Part shown: in pieces, positions 1 to 7,470 of the stretch
Position numbering within the stretch: position 1 is the stretch's first letter
Layout: every line of letters starts with the position of its first letter
Assembly: GCA_900549995.1 (NCBI GenBank)
Contig: URQQ01000078.1
Span: 1-19,831, forward strand
Origin: an uncultured Lachnospiraceae bacterium
Lineage (GTDB): Bacteria > Bacillota > Clostridia > Lachnospirales > Lachnospiraceae
DNA: 19,831 bases
Direction of reading: 5' to 3'
Program-made: the position numbers and the translations under genes
Notes under the pieces: model-generated
What the model saw: the letters and a program-made list of their open reading frames with translations, nothing else
Told to the model about the DNA's origin: nothing
Database searches by the model: none

Positions 1-9
1 GTGCATCCT

Positions 10-25
10 GCCCGGAGGGCTTTTT
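10..25 (+). terminator. Short intrinsic terminator for a gene left of the window
   Basis: On the plus strand GCCC, loop GGA, GGGC is followed directly by five T. This is a minimal rho-independent terminator. It would end a plus-strand gene lying before the window, converging on the malic enzyme operon. The stem is only 4 bp, so strength is uncertain. Confidence 0.55.
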
Positions 26-67
26 ATTACATAGGCAAGTTCGAAGAACTTTCCTGTGTAATAAAAA
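21..67. repeat. Long inverted repeat between convergent units
   Basis: The arms 21-42 and 46-67 pair across a 3-base loop (GAA). They form about 22 pairs with one C/T mismatch (36/52) and one G-T wobble (32/56); the outer 11 bases TTTTTATTACA pair perfectly with TGTAATAAAAA. It is symmetrical, so it folds on either strand. It lies between the terminators of the two converging transcripts and probably strengthens termination or protects 3' ends. It overlaps the T-runs of both neighbouring terminators. Confidence 0.55.
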
Positions 68-102
68 AGGGCACCTCGCTTTTCGTAAAAAGCAGTGTGT
101 CC
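63..102 (-). terminator. Intrinsic terminator of the catabolic operon
   Basis: Reading the minus strand, an imperfect stem (69-102) has a GCTTTT/AAAAGC core closed by a TACG loop. Outer CAC/GTG and GG/CC pairs follow, and the stem runs into six T (63-68). It lies 35 bases past the malic enzyme stop. The plus-strand side also ends in TTTT (103-106), so it may stop transcription in both directions. Confidence 0.75.
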
Positions 103-136
103 TTTTCATCATTTTATCATTCGTTCTTTCCCGCGG

Positions 137-1312
137 TTATCTTCTCGCCACGCCGCTTTTTTGGGCCGCTTCTGCTACTGCCTTTGCTACCGCCGGCCCC
201 ACTCTGTTGTCAAATGCCGCCGGCAGAACATACTCGGGTGTTAATTCGTCCGGTGATACAAGACCTGCAAGTGCTTCTGCTGCCGCGATCTTCATCTCAT
301 CATTGATATCACGCGCCCGGACATCGAATGTTCCTCTGAAAATCCCCGGGAAAGCCAGCACGTTATTGACCTGGTTCGGATAATCACTTCGACCGGTTGC
401 AATGACTTTGGCTCCGCCGGCCTTTGCATCCTCCGGATAAATCTCCGGCGTCGGGTTCGCACAGGCGAATATCACTGCATCACGGTTCATTGTTTTTACC
501 ATTTCTGTTGTCACCGTACCCGGCGCACTCACCCCGATAAATACATCTGCACCTTTCATAACATCTGCCAGGGTCCCTTCCTGTCTGTTCAGATTGGTCA
601 CCTCTGCCATCTCTTCCTTGATCCAGTTCATCCCCTCTTTCCTGCCTTTATACACCGCACCCTTTCTGTCACAGAGAATGATATCTCTGACACCGCAGGA
701 TAACAAAAGTTTCGTAATTGACACCGCAGCTGCTCCTGCGCCGTTTACCACAATCTTTACATCCGAAAGGTTCTTTCCCACAACCTTAAGCGCATTCAAA
801 AGCCCTGCCAGAGTGACAACCGCCGTCCCATGCTGGTCATCGTGGAAGATCGGGATATCGCATCTTTCCTTCAGCTTTCTTTCAATCTCAAAGCACCGGG
901 GTGCCGCAATATCTTCCAGGTTCACACCGCCAAAACTTCCGGATATCAGATAAACAGTGTTGACAATCTCATCCACATCTTTGCTTTTGATACATAGCGG
1001 GAACGCGTCCACATCTCCGAACGTCTTGAACAGTACGCACTTGCCTTCCATGACAGGCATACCAGCCTCCGGCCCAATATCTCCAAGCCCAAGAACCGCA
1101 GAACCGTCTGTCACAACAAGGCACATGTTATGTCTTCTCGTCAGCTCATAGCTTTCTTCTATATCCCTCTGTATTTCCAGACAGGGCTGTGCCACTCCCG
1201 GAGTATAGGCAAGGGATAAATCTTCCCTTGATGTCACCGGAACCGTGGAGATGACTTCTATCTTTCCTCTCCACTCCCGGTGTCTTTTCAGTGATTCTTT
1301 TGCGTAATCCAT
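137..1312 (-). CDS. NAD(P)-dependent malic enzyme
   Basis: Oxidatively decarboxylates malate to pyruvate and CO2 in the cytoplasm. The 391-residue length is typical of short bacterial malic enzymes. Visible motifs are LAYTPGVA with the catalytic Tyr (about 36), VTDGSAVLGLGDIGP, the catalytic Lys region MEGKCVLFK (K91), metal ligands in EDIAAP (E133, D134) and FHDDQHGTA (156-164), and a nucleotide-binding NGAGAA (190-195). I chose the ATG at 1312 because GGAGGG sits at a good distance before it. An in-frame GTG at 1333 overlaps the larA stop by 4 bases but has no better ribosome site. It is the last gene of the operon, followed by a terminator. NAD versus NADP preference cannot be decided by eye. 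Pyruvate made here could feed the E1-E3 complex at the other end of the window. Confidence 0.93.
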   Translation of the reverse strand: MDYAKESLKRHREWRGKIEVISTVPVTSREDLSLAYTPGVAQPCLEIQRDIEESYELTRRHNMCLVVTDGSAVLGLGDIGPEAGMPVMEGKCVLFKTFGDVDAFPLCIKSKDVDEIVNTVYLISGSFGGVNLEDIAAPRCFEIERKLKERCDIPIFHDDQHGTAVVTLAGLLNALKVVGKNLSDVKIVVNGAGAAAVSITKLLLSCGVRDIILCDRKGAVYKGRKEGMNWIKEEMAEVTNLNRQEGTLADVMKGADVFIGVSAPGTVTTEMVKTMNRDAVIFACANPTPEIYPEDAKAGGAKVIATGRSDYPNQVNNVLAFPGIFRGTFDVRARDINDEMKIAAAEALAGLVSPDELTPEYVLPAAFDNRVGPAVAKAVAEAAQKSGVARR

Positions 1313-1329
1313 CGAATATTCCCTCCATT

Positions 1330-2586
1330 TCACTCTGACGGCACAACCTTCGGAAGCGTAGAACCTCCGCTTGGCATCGCCAGTACCTTTGCGTCAGGCC
1401 CTGCCTTCTTTAATGCCGCCCGTAAAGCCTGCCCCGCAGTTTCAAACGGCACCATAAACAGTTTCCTTACCAGATCCGGCGGAAGTTCTGACACCAGGTA
1501 TATCTCTGCATGTTCCAGTACCATGGCAATCGCCGCCGCTTTATGCCCGCCCAGTTCAAAATGTTCTTTCACACGGGTGATCAGTTCTCCTGGTTCCCTG
1601 GCTGCCATCATCCATTCCTCAAACACCGCTTCTCCAAGCCCTTCATTGCACGCACCGATCAAAATAATTGTGCCGCTGTCTTTCACTGCATGTTTGGCAT
1701 TGTCAAGTGCCTTCTGCGTCTGGTACAGGTTCAGGTCTTTCGGTGCCCCGCCCTGAGAAACCAGCACAATATCGGCTCTGTTGTCAATTTTTTTCTGATA
1801 CAGCGTATCCAGAAATTCACAGCCTTTCCTGTGCGCGGCCGTCACATCTCCGGCGACGGCCTTTATTACCCTTTTATGCTCATCCAGCACTACATTTAAA
1901 ATAAAATCTACACCGCAGATGCCGGCAGCTTCTTCAATATCACTGCGCAGTGGATTGTCTTTGATATTCCCTGCACATGCGGACTGTTCCACCATCATAC
2001 TGTGGTTTGACTGGATCGCCGCCCTTGTGGAAACTCCCGGCATAATTGCTTTGGCGCCCCCGGAGTAACCAGCAAAATAATGATATTCAATGTTACCGAG
2101 ACAGATTCTTTTGTCTGCCTCCGCGACAACCCTTACAATGTCAACCGGAGTTCCCCGTTTCGTCACTCCCAGATGGACACAATCATTTACATCTCCGTCG
2201 ATACAGCTGATCTTTTCATAGATGCTGTCACCTGCCAGCTTCCGCTTCTCCTGTTCCGTATGCCTGCGGTGGCTTCCAAGTGCAAACACCACCGTGATAT
2301 CCTCATCTTTTACTCCCGCCTGATACAATTCCGGAAGAAGAAGGGGAAGTACCCGGTATGTCGGCATCGGACGGGTGATATCACTTGTTACAATTGCGAT
2401 CTTTTCTCCCGGCTTTACAATCTCTGAAAGTTTTTTTGTTCCGATGGGATTTTTCAGAGCCTGCCGTATCTCCTCCTCTTCATTTAACGGAGGAGCGACC
2501 GGATTGGCGGTCATCACTCCCATCATATTTTCATCCGGGATCTCTACCGGCTGAACCGTAGTTCCATATCCAAATTCTATCTTCAC
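1330..2586 (-). CDS. larA: LarA-family nickel-pincer hydroxyacid racemase/epimerase
   Basis: A 418-residue member of the LarA (DUF2088) superfamily, which racemises 2-hydroxyacids with a covalently bound nickel-pincer nucleotide. The sequence keeps the family's key residues with correct spacing: D69/R72 in DITRP, H106 in GSHRRH, H169 and K179 in HYFAGYSGGAK (K carries the cofactor in characterised LarA), and H195 in NHS. These match H108, H174, K184 and H200 of Lactiplantibacillus LarA. The start is GTG at 2586, with AAAGGAG seven bases upstream; the 70-base gap before it is unusually long for this operon. The superfamily includes lactate, malate, hydroxyglutarate and gluconate enzymes, so the substrate is open. 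The neighbouring malic enzyme makes malate a reasonable guess. Cofactor synthesis genes (larB, larC, larE) are not in the window. Confidence 0.87.
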   Translation of the reverse strand: MKIEFGYGTTVQPVEIPDENMMGVMTANPVAPPLNEEEEIRQALKNPIGTKKLSEIVKPGEKIAIVTSDITRPMPTYRVLPLLLPELYQAGVKDEDITVVFALGSHRRHTEQEKRKLAGDSIYEKISCIDGDVNDCVHLGVTKRGTPVDIVRVVAEADKRICLGNIEYHYFAGYSGGAKAIMPGVSTRAAIQSNHSMMVEQSACAGNIKDNPLRSDIEEAAGICGVDFILNVVLDEHKRVIKAVAGDVTAAHRKGCEFLDTLYQKKIDNRADIVLVSQGGAPKDLNLYQTQKALDNAKHAVKDSGTIILIGACNEGLGEAVFEEWMMAAREPGELITRVKEHFELGGHKAAAIAMVLEHAEIYLVSELPPDLVRKLFMVPFETAGQALRAALKKAGPDAKVLAMPSGGSTLPKVVPSE

Positions 2587-2656
2587 CAGGCACTCCTTTC
2601 CCTTGAATGTGATGAAAAAACCTTATCATCCTCTGCGCCCCTGAATCCAGCCGGTC

Positions 2657-3448
2657 TTATTTTGAGAGCAGGTCCAATCCCAAAGTACAGGATTCTCCCT
2701 GGCACAGCATAACCAGCCTGCAGTCCGGTACCTCCTTCATAAGTTCAATCAGTTCCTGCGGCTCTCCGCGGTGCAGAGGAAATGTCCAGAAATGACAGGG
2801 AATACATACCCTGCAATTCAGCTCTCTGGCATAGGCTACCGCAGCTTCTGAATCCAGATTTCCATAAGCTCCGTTGATCGGAAGAATTGCCGCCTCCGGC
2901 TGAATCTGAAGCGGAACCTTAAGCCGTTCTTTTGTCCATGCAGTATCCCCTGCGTAATAGATGCGGATAAATCCAAAATCCAATAGAAACCCTAATGCTT
3001 CCGGTGAAAGTTCCCCATGGTCACAGTCCACAGGAAGAATCCTGCATCCCGGAAGCTCAACTGGCGTACCCTTTTCCATCCGATGCACCTTTTTCATATC
3101 AAATCCCATCTGTTCCATGGAATCAGCCACAACACAGTTCGTATAAACCTCTGTCTTTGGCTTCACCAGATCTTCTATGGCATCCACATCAAAGTGATCG
3201 TTATGCTCATGGGAGATCAGCAGCACATCAATCTCCAGGTCCTTTGCGTCACAGACCGGAGGCATCATCCTCTTAAAACCATATCCCTCCTGCGGGTTCA
3301 GCCGGAAGACGCAGTCTGAAAAATAAGGATCAATCACGATCTGCTTCCCATCTTGCGTCTTTATCAGGAACCCGGCCTGCCCAAGCCAGAATACTTCCAC
3401 ATGATCTGGTTTTACTTCTGTCTGGTTCACTTGATCCATAAACTTCAT
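2657..3448 (-). CDS. UlaG-like metallo-beta-lactamase-fold hydrolase
   Basis: A 263-residue metallo-hydrolase. The metal site is clear: HEHNDH (H80, H82, D84, H85), a further H144 in DCDHG, D168 in YAGDT and H219 in PCHFW. The N-terminal WLGQAGFLIK and IDPYFSD segments are typical of the UlaG group, whose founding member is L-ascorbate-6-phosphate lactonase. A sugar-lactone or sugar-phosphate lactonase role would fit an operon with two dehydrogenases that can make lactones, but this is inference; many UlaG-like proteins are uncharacterised. The ATG at 3448 is preceded by GGGGAG nine bases upstream and begins three bases after the deoC stop. The protein is cytoplasmic, with no signal peptide. 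Confidence 0.8.
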   Translation of the reverse strand: MKFMDQVNQTEVKPDHVEVFWLGQAGFLIKTQDGKQIVIDPYFSDCVFRLNPQEGYGFKRMMPPVCDAKDLEIDVLLISHEHNDHFDVDAIEDLVKPKTEVYTNCVVADSMEQMGFDMKKVHRMEKGTPVELPGCRILPVDCDHGELSPEALGFLLDFGFIRIYYAGDTAWTKERLKVPLQIQPEAAILPINGAYGNLDSEAAVAYARELNCRVCIPCHFWTFPLHRGEPQELIELMKEVPDCRLVMLCQGESCTLGLDLLSK

Positions 3449-3451
3449 ATT

Positions 3452-4111
3452 TCACCGCTCCCCGTCACAGATCGCACGGGTGGAACCAAAGCCCACGCCA
3501 AGACGTTCTGCTCCCATATCTACATATTTTCTGGCTGTCTCATAGTCCCGGATACCGCCGGATGCCTTCACCTTGATCTTCCCTTCGGACGCCTCAATCA
3601 TCGCCCGAACCGCGGCTTCACTGGCACCGCCCAAGGAGAATCCTGTGGATGTTTTTACATAGGACGCGCCGGCCCGGATACTCGCCTTTGTCGCCTCTTT
3701 TATCTCCTGTTCCGTGAGATTGCATGTTTCCAGTATCACCTTTACATCCACTCCACAGGAAGCTGCGGCCTCCACAACACCCCGGATGCCCTCCTCTGCC
3801 TCTTCCCATTTTCCCGAACGGGCATATCCATAATTCATGACCATGTCAATCTCTGCCACACCTTTGTTCGCGTAGATTTCTGCCAGTGCCCGTTTTCCCT
3901 GTGCACAGCTGTCTCCATGAGGAAAATCAAGAACACAGCTGACCTTCGTTTTTGTTCCCTGACAGAGTCTGACTGCCAGTTCGATATCGCAGGGGCGCAC
4001 GCACACAGAATACACATCCTCGGAAATTCCAAGCAGGATGGCATTCTTTACTTCCTGCTCACACATCTCAGGTTTCAGCACTGCCATATCCAGATATCTG
4101 CTTATTTTCAT
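3452..4111 (-). CDS. deoC: Deoxyribose-phosphate aldolase
   Basis: Class I aldolase that reversibly cleaves 2-deoxyribose-5-phosphate into acetaldehyde and glyceraldehyde-3-phosphate. It has 219 residues, the usual length of the short Gram-positive form. The catalytic set is intact: Schiff-base K153 in VKTSTGF, K182 in KVKASGGIR, and D89 in EIDMVMN. The phosphate-binding glycines lie in the same C-terminal segment. The start ATG overlaps the stop of the cupin gene by four bases (ATGA), so the two are translationally coupled. Together with the ribokinase-like gene and the sugar importer it suggests catabolism of a deoxysugar or of a related phosphorylated sugar. Related aldolases sometimes use other phosphorylated sugars, so the exact substrate is not certain. 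Confidence 0.95.
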   Translation of the reverse strand: MKISRYLDMAVLKPEMCEQEVKNAILLGISEDVYSVCVRPCDIELAVRLCQGTKTKVSCVLDFPHGDSCAQGKRALAEIYANKGVAEIDMVMNYGYARSGKWEEAEEGIRGVVEAAASCGVDVKVILETCNLTEQEIKEATKASIRAGASYVKTSTGFSLGGASEAAVRAMIEASEGKIKVKASGGIRDYETARKYVDMGAERLGVGFGSTRAICDGER

Positions 4112-4566
4112 TTCTCTGCCTCCTCTGGCTGCACAATCCTCTTTTTGTCATACTCAGGATCCAGATATTTCACGGAAGTTCCCCATGCTTTCATCCGCTC
4201 GAAGTACACTCCGTTTTGTTCCTGTTTCGGCCACAATGTAAATAATTTAAACGCTTCCTCGTTCATGCGGTTGTCAATCCAGTGAAATACTCCCGGCGGA
4301 ATGACAATAATATCTCCTGGTTTTACTTCCAGACAGTCCTCATCAAGCCAAAGCTGCCCTTTTCCTTCGGTAATATAGTAGATTTCCGCATCCTCGTGCA
4401 CACCGCCTGCGGTACGGCAGCCGCCTTTTAAAGTTCCTTCATTTATATTGATCACGCCAAAACCAGCCATTTCATCTCCGGTAAGCTGTTTCGAACTGTA
4501 AGTCTCATCACACACGAAAGGTTCTACATTTTCTGCGTTTACAAAGCTCCATTTTCTGTTCTCCAT
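4108..4566 (-). CDS. Small cupin-domain protein
   Basis: A 152-residue single-domain cupin. Motif 1 is HEDAEIYYITEGKG (57-70) and motif 2 is PGDIIVIPPGVFHW (83-96). Metal ligands would be H57, E61 and H95. The second motif-1 histidine is replaced by D59, which is tolerated in some cupins. Such proteins in sugar operons are often isomerases, epimerases or sugar-binding accessory proteins; I cannot assign a reaction. The ATG at 4566 has AAAGGAG nine bases upstream. It lies 18 bases after the kinase gene and overlaps deoC by four bases, so it very probably works in the same pathway. Confidence 0.83.
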   Translation of the reverse strand: MENRKWSFVNAENVEPFVCDETYSSKQLTGDEMAGFGVININEGTLKGGCRTAGGVHEDAEIYYITEGKGQLWLDEDCLEVKPGDIIVIPPGVFHWIDNRMNEEAFKLFTLWPKQEQNGVYFERMKAWGTSVKYLDPEYDKKRIVQPEEAEK

Positions 4567-4584
4567 AACATGATTCTCCTTTTC

Positions 4585-5520
4585 CTACGGTTGTTGGTAC
4601 ACTTCCTGATACATCTTCTCAATTTCACTTCTCATCGGCATCGCCGGAGACGACCCCGGCTTTGTGACGGACAGCGCACCGGTAACATTTCCATAGCGCA
4701 GTGCCGTAAACAGATCCCTGCCTTCTGAAATAGCGGTCACGAATCCTCCGTTGAATGCATCTCCGGCCCCTGTCGTATCAACAGCGTCAACCGAAAGTCT
4801 CGGGATCCATTCACTTTTGTCCTGATCTGCGGCAAATGCTCCCATACTGCCCATTGTAATGACTACCTGTTTTACCCCTTTCTGAAACAGAATTTCTGCT
4901 GCCTTTCTGGCATCTTCCTCTGTCTTAACACAGATTCCGGTAAGTGCCTGCACCTCCGTCTCATTGGGCGTTATGATATCAATTTTCTTCATGATGTCGG
5001 CCGGAATCTCGGCAGCCGGAGCTGGATTTAAGATAATCTTCACTCCCGCACGGTGGGCCATCCGGACAGCTTCATACTGGGCATCCGAGTTGATTTCATG
5101 CTGAAGGAGAAGAATCCCTGCTCCTTCTATCTGCTCTCTGCATGACATCAGGTCCTCCTGCGTAATATGGTCACATGCCCCAATGACTACCACGATCTGA
5201 TTCTGCGCAGTCTGTGAATCTACATTGATCAGCGCACATCCGGTGGCATAGTCTTCATCTTCCAGGACGTAAGCTGTATCCATTCCTTCCTTTTTGTAAA
5301 ACTTTAATGCCTCCCTGCCAAACACATCTCTGCCGATCTTTGTGATCATGGTCACATCAGCTCCCGCACGGTGGGCTGCCACCGCCTGATTGGAGCCCTT
5401 CCCTCCCGGTCCCATCTGAAAGGAACTGCCAAGTACGGTTTCTCCAGGGATCGGGAGCCTGTCACTCCTGCTGGTCAGATCAGTCACAAAACTTCCCAGT
5501 ACTACAACTTTCTCTCCCAT
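4585..5520 (-). CDS. rbsK: Ribokinase-like PfkB-family sugar kinase
   Basis: Phosphorylates a sugar with ATP, probably at the 5-hydroxyl of ribose, deoxyribose or a close relative. The 311 residues match ribokinase length. The N-terminal substrate motif GPGGKGSNQA (37-46) and the C-terminal DTTGAGDAFNGGF (248-260), with catalytic D254, are both intact. The N-terminal GSFVTDL differs from the GSxNxD of classical ribokinases, which hints at a changed sugar specificity (deoxyribokinases also vary here). The ATG at 5520 is preceded by AAGGAGG, and the stop of the upstream dehydrogenase lies within that ribosome site. Next to deoC and a sugar importer, the natural product would be a phosphorylated pentose or deoxypentose. 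The symbol denotes the family rather than a proven ribose role. Confidence 0.83.
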   Translation of the reverse strand: MGEKVVVLGSFVTDLTSRSDRLPIPGETVLGSSFQMGPGGKGSNQAVAAHRAGADVTMITKIGRDVFGREALKFYKKEGMDTAYVLEDEDYATGCALINVDSQTAQNQIVVVIGACDHITQEDLMSCREQIEGAGILLLQHEINSDAQYEAVRMAHRAGVKIILNPAPAAEIPADIMKKIDIITPNETEVQALTGICVKTEEDARKAAEILFQKGVKQVVITMGSMGAFAADQDKSEWIPRLSVDAVDTTGAGDAFNGGFVTAISEGRDLFTALRYGNVTGALSVTKPGSSPAMPMRSEIEKMYQEVYQQP

Positions 5521-5531
5521 CGCTCTCCTCC

Positions 5532-6581
5532 TTAGAAGTCGATCATAATCTTGATCCGCCAGTCATTATGCCGCTTAACCGCTGTAAAAGCGTCCTGCAC
5601 CTGTGAAAAAGGATACCTCTCCGTGATCATCGGAGCCAGCGATATCTTCCCGCTTCCCAGCAGATCGAGAATTTTCCGTCCCATATTCGGTGTCCCTGCC
5701 GCTCCTACCAGCGTACAGTTATGTGAGATCAGATAATCCATATCCGCCTTTTCTACCGGCTCACCGTAGAATCCCGGGATCACAATGGTTCCGCTCCCCC
5801 GCAGCAGCCGGACGGTCTCGTTGAAGATCCCCGCGCTGCCTGTGGTATCCAGAATGATATCCATTCCCTCGCCGTTGGTTTCTCTCATGATGATCTCACG
5901 CAGGTCTTCTTTTGTTGTATTTACCAGAAGATCAGCTCCCATTTTGCCTCCGATCCTCAGTTTTGTATCCTTTCTTCCAGCCAGGATGATCTTTCCGCTT
6001 CCCATCGCCTTCGCACAGGCCATTCCGCCAAGACCGATCGGTCCCGTTCCCACGACCAGAAGGTTCTGCCCCGGCCCCATCGGTGAGCGCAGAAGCCCGT
6101 ACAGGCCGATACTGGCCGGTTCCACAAGCGCTGCTTCATAGAGCGGGACAGAATCCGGTATCTGAAACGTAAGCCGCTCCGGCATCAGCATATATTCTGC
6201 AAATGCTCCGGGCCAGCAGTTTCCAATCGTACCGATTGCCCTTCCATTCTCACAGTTTTGATATTCTCCTGCCAGACAGTACTTACACACTCCGCAGGAA
6301 TAACCTGTGTCACTGATCACACGGTCGCCGGGCTTCAGCCGCCTTGTCCCCGGACCTGTTTCTTCCACTATCCCGGACCATTCATGCCCCAGGCGCACCG
6401 GGTAGACAGGATCCATGCCGGAACCCAGATTCAACGTACCATCCGCAATCGCAACATCTGTCGCGCAGATTCCGCAGTGCGCCACTTTCGCCAGAATTTC
6501 ACCCGGTCCGGGAACCGGTCTTTCCTCCTCTGTCACACAGAGAGTTCCATCCCCCTTAGCAAGTAAAACTTTCATTTTCAT
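5532..6581 (-). CDS. Zinc-dependent alcohol/polyol dehydrogenase (MDR family)
   Basis: A 349-residue medium-chain dehydrogenase of the sorbitol/threonine dehydrogenase group. It oxidises a secondary alcohol on a sugar, polyol or sugar acid. Catalytic zinc residues are C39 (CGICATD) and H66-E67 (GHEWSG). A structural zinc lobe is complete with C96, C99, C102 and C110. The nucleotide fold has GTGPIGLGG, and the end of its second strand reads ILAGRKD, where an Arg in place of the usual acidic residue may favour NADP. The ATG at 6581 has GGAGG six bases upstream; a second in-frame ATG two codons later is less well placed. It sits 11 bases after the SDR gene and 11 before the kinase, so two redox enzymes precede phosphorylation in gene order. 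Confidence 0.9.
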   Translation of the reverse strand: MKMKVLLAKGDGTLCVTEEERPVPGPGEILAKVAHCGICATDVAIADGTLNLGSGMDPVYPVRLGHEWSGIVEETGPGTRRLKPGDRVISDTGYSCGVCKYCLAGEYQNCENGRAIGTIGNCWPGAFAEYMLMPERLTFQIPDSVPLYEAALVEPASIGLYGLLRSPMGPGQNLLVVGTGPIGLGGMACAKAMGSGKIILAGRKDTKLRIGGKMGADLLVNTTKEDLREIIMRETNGEGMDIILDTTGSAGIFNETVRLLRGSGTIVIPGFYGEPVEKADMDYLISHNCTLVGAAGTPNMGRKILDLLGSGKISLAPMITERYPFSQVQDAFTAVKRHNDWRIKIMIDF

Positions 6582-6592
6582 ACGCAGCCTCC

Positions 6593-7381
6593 TTAAAAGT
6601 CACGTGCATAGCCGCAGGTCCAGCCTCCGTCCACAATATTAATGGAACCTGTGATATAGGCAGCATCCTCAGATGCCAGGAAACATGCCATCCCCGCAAT
6701 GTCTTCCGGTTCCCCCGGACGGTGCTGCGGTATATGAGACATCATTGCCTCCGCTTTCACCGGATCCGCATAGAACAGCGCTTTTGTACCTTCGAACATA
6801 ATAGAACCCGGTGCGATCCCGTTCACGCGGATATTTTCAGGCGCAAGTTCTAACGCCATCGCTTTCGTAAGATTGAAGACGCCTGCCTTTGCGGCTGCAA
6901 ATGCACACTGAAGCCGCAGCGGTGTCACTCCCACGATCGAACCGATATTGATAATATTGCCGCCCTGTCCCTGACTGATCATCTGTAAAATTGCCGGCTT
7001 GGAGCAGTAGAAGATACCGTTCAGATCCACATTGATGATCCGGCTCCAGAGTTCTTCTGAATATTCATGAATCGGTTTCCTGTCATCCGGTCCTCCGTTG
7101 ATTCCCGCATTATTCACCAGAACATCCAGTCTCCCAAAGATTTTTACGGTCTCAGAAATCATCGCTGCCGCACTTTCCAGATTGCCCACATCTGTCACGA
7201 CAGCCGCCGCACAGCCGCCCTTAGCCTTGATCTTATCCACCACTGCATCCAGTGTCTTCTTTGTTCTTCCTGCAACGACGACTTTCGCGCCGTTTGCCGC
7301 GAATGCCTCGGCCATAGCTCCTCCGATTGCACCGCCTCCGCCAGTTACAATTACTACTTTTCCGCCCAGATCTACCTGCAT
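6593..7381 (-). CDS. Short-chain dehydrogenase/reductase with Tyr-to-Phe active site
   Basis: A 262-residue classical SDR. It has the cofactor motif TGGGGAIG (13-20), NNAG (90-93), the tetrad Asn N117 and catalytic Ser S148. The residue where the essential Tyr is expected, 13 after the Ser and four before K165, is Phe161 (codon TTT in FAAAK). The remainder of the fold is normal, including the C-terminal PGEPEDIAGMACFLASEDA region. The family normally oxidises hydroxyls of sugars or sugar acids, such as gluconate or deoxygluconate. I start at the ATG at 7381 because AGAAGGAGGAG lies just before it; an in-frame ATG 13 codons upstream would place that ribosome site inside the gene. The NADP-type AGR sequence follows strand 2. 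Activity with Phe161 is uncertain. Confidence 0.9.
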   Translation of the reverse strand: MQVDLGGKVVIVTGGGGAIGGAMAEAFAANGAKVVVAGRTKKTLDAVVDKIKAKGGCAAAVVTDVGNLESAAAMISETVKIFGRLDVLVNNAGINGGPDDRKPIHEYSEELWSRIINVDLNGIFYCSKPAILQMISQGQGGNIINIGSIVGVTPLRLQCAFAAAKAGVFNLTKAMALELAPENIRVNGIAPGSIMFEGTKALFYADPVKAEAMMSHIPQHRPGEPEDIAGMACFLASEDAAYITGSINIVDGGWTCGYARDF

Positions 7382-7470
7382 ATTTTTCTCCTCCTTCTGG
7401 CATGTTGTTGTCGTCCTCATGCCGTTGATTTCTGAAGTTTCACAATCGTTCCTTTTTTCGTCCCGGGATC

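Noticed and set aside
1..306. Open frame of 101 codons on the plus strand
   Set aside because: It runs through the terminator hairpins and then antisense to malic enzyme, with no sign of a real protein.
5043..5376. A 16-base repeat CTCCCGCACGGTGGGC at 5043-5058 and 5361-5376
   Set aside because: Both copies lie in the kinase gene and encode the similar helices MAHRAGV and AAHRAGA; chance codon likeness explains it.
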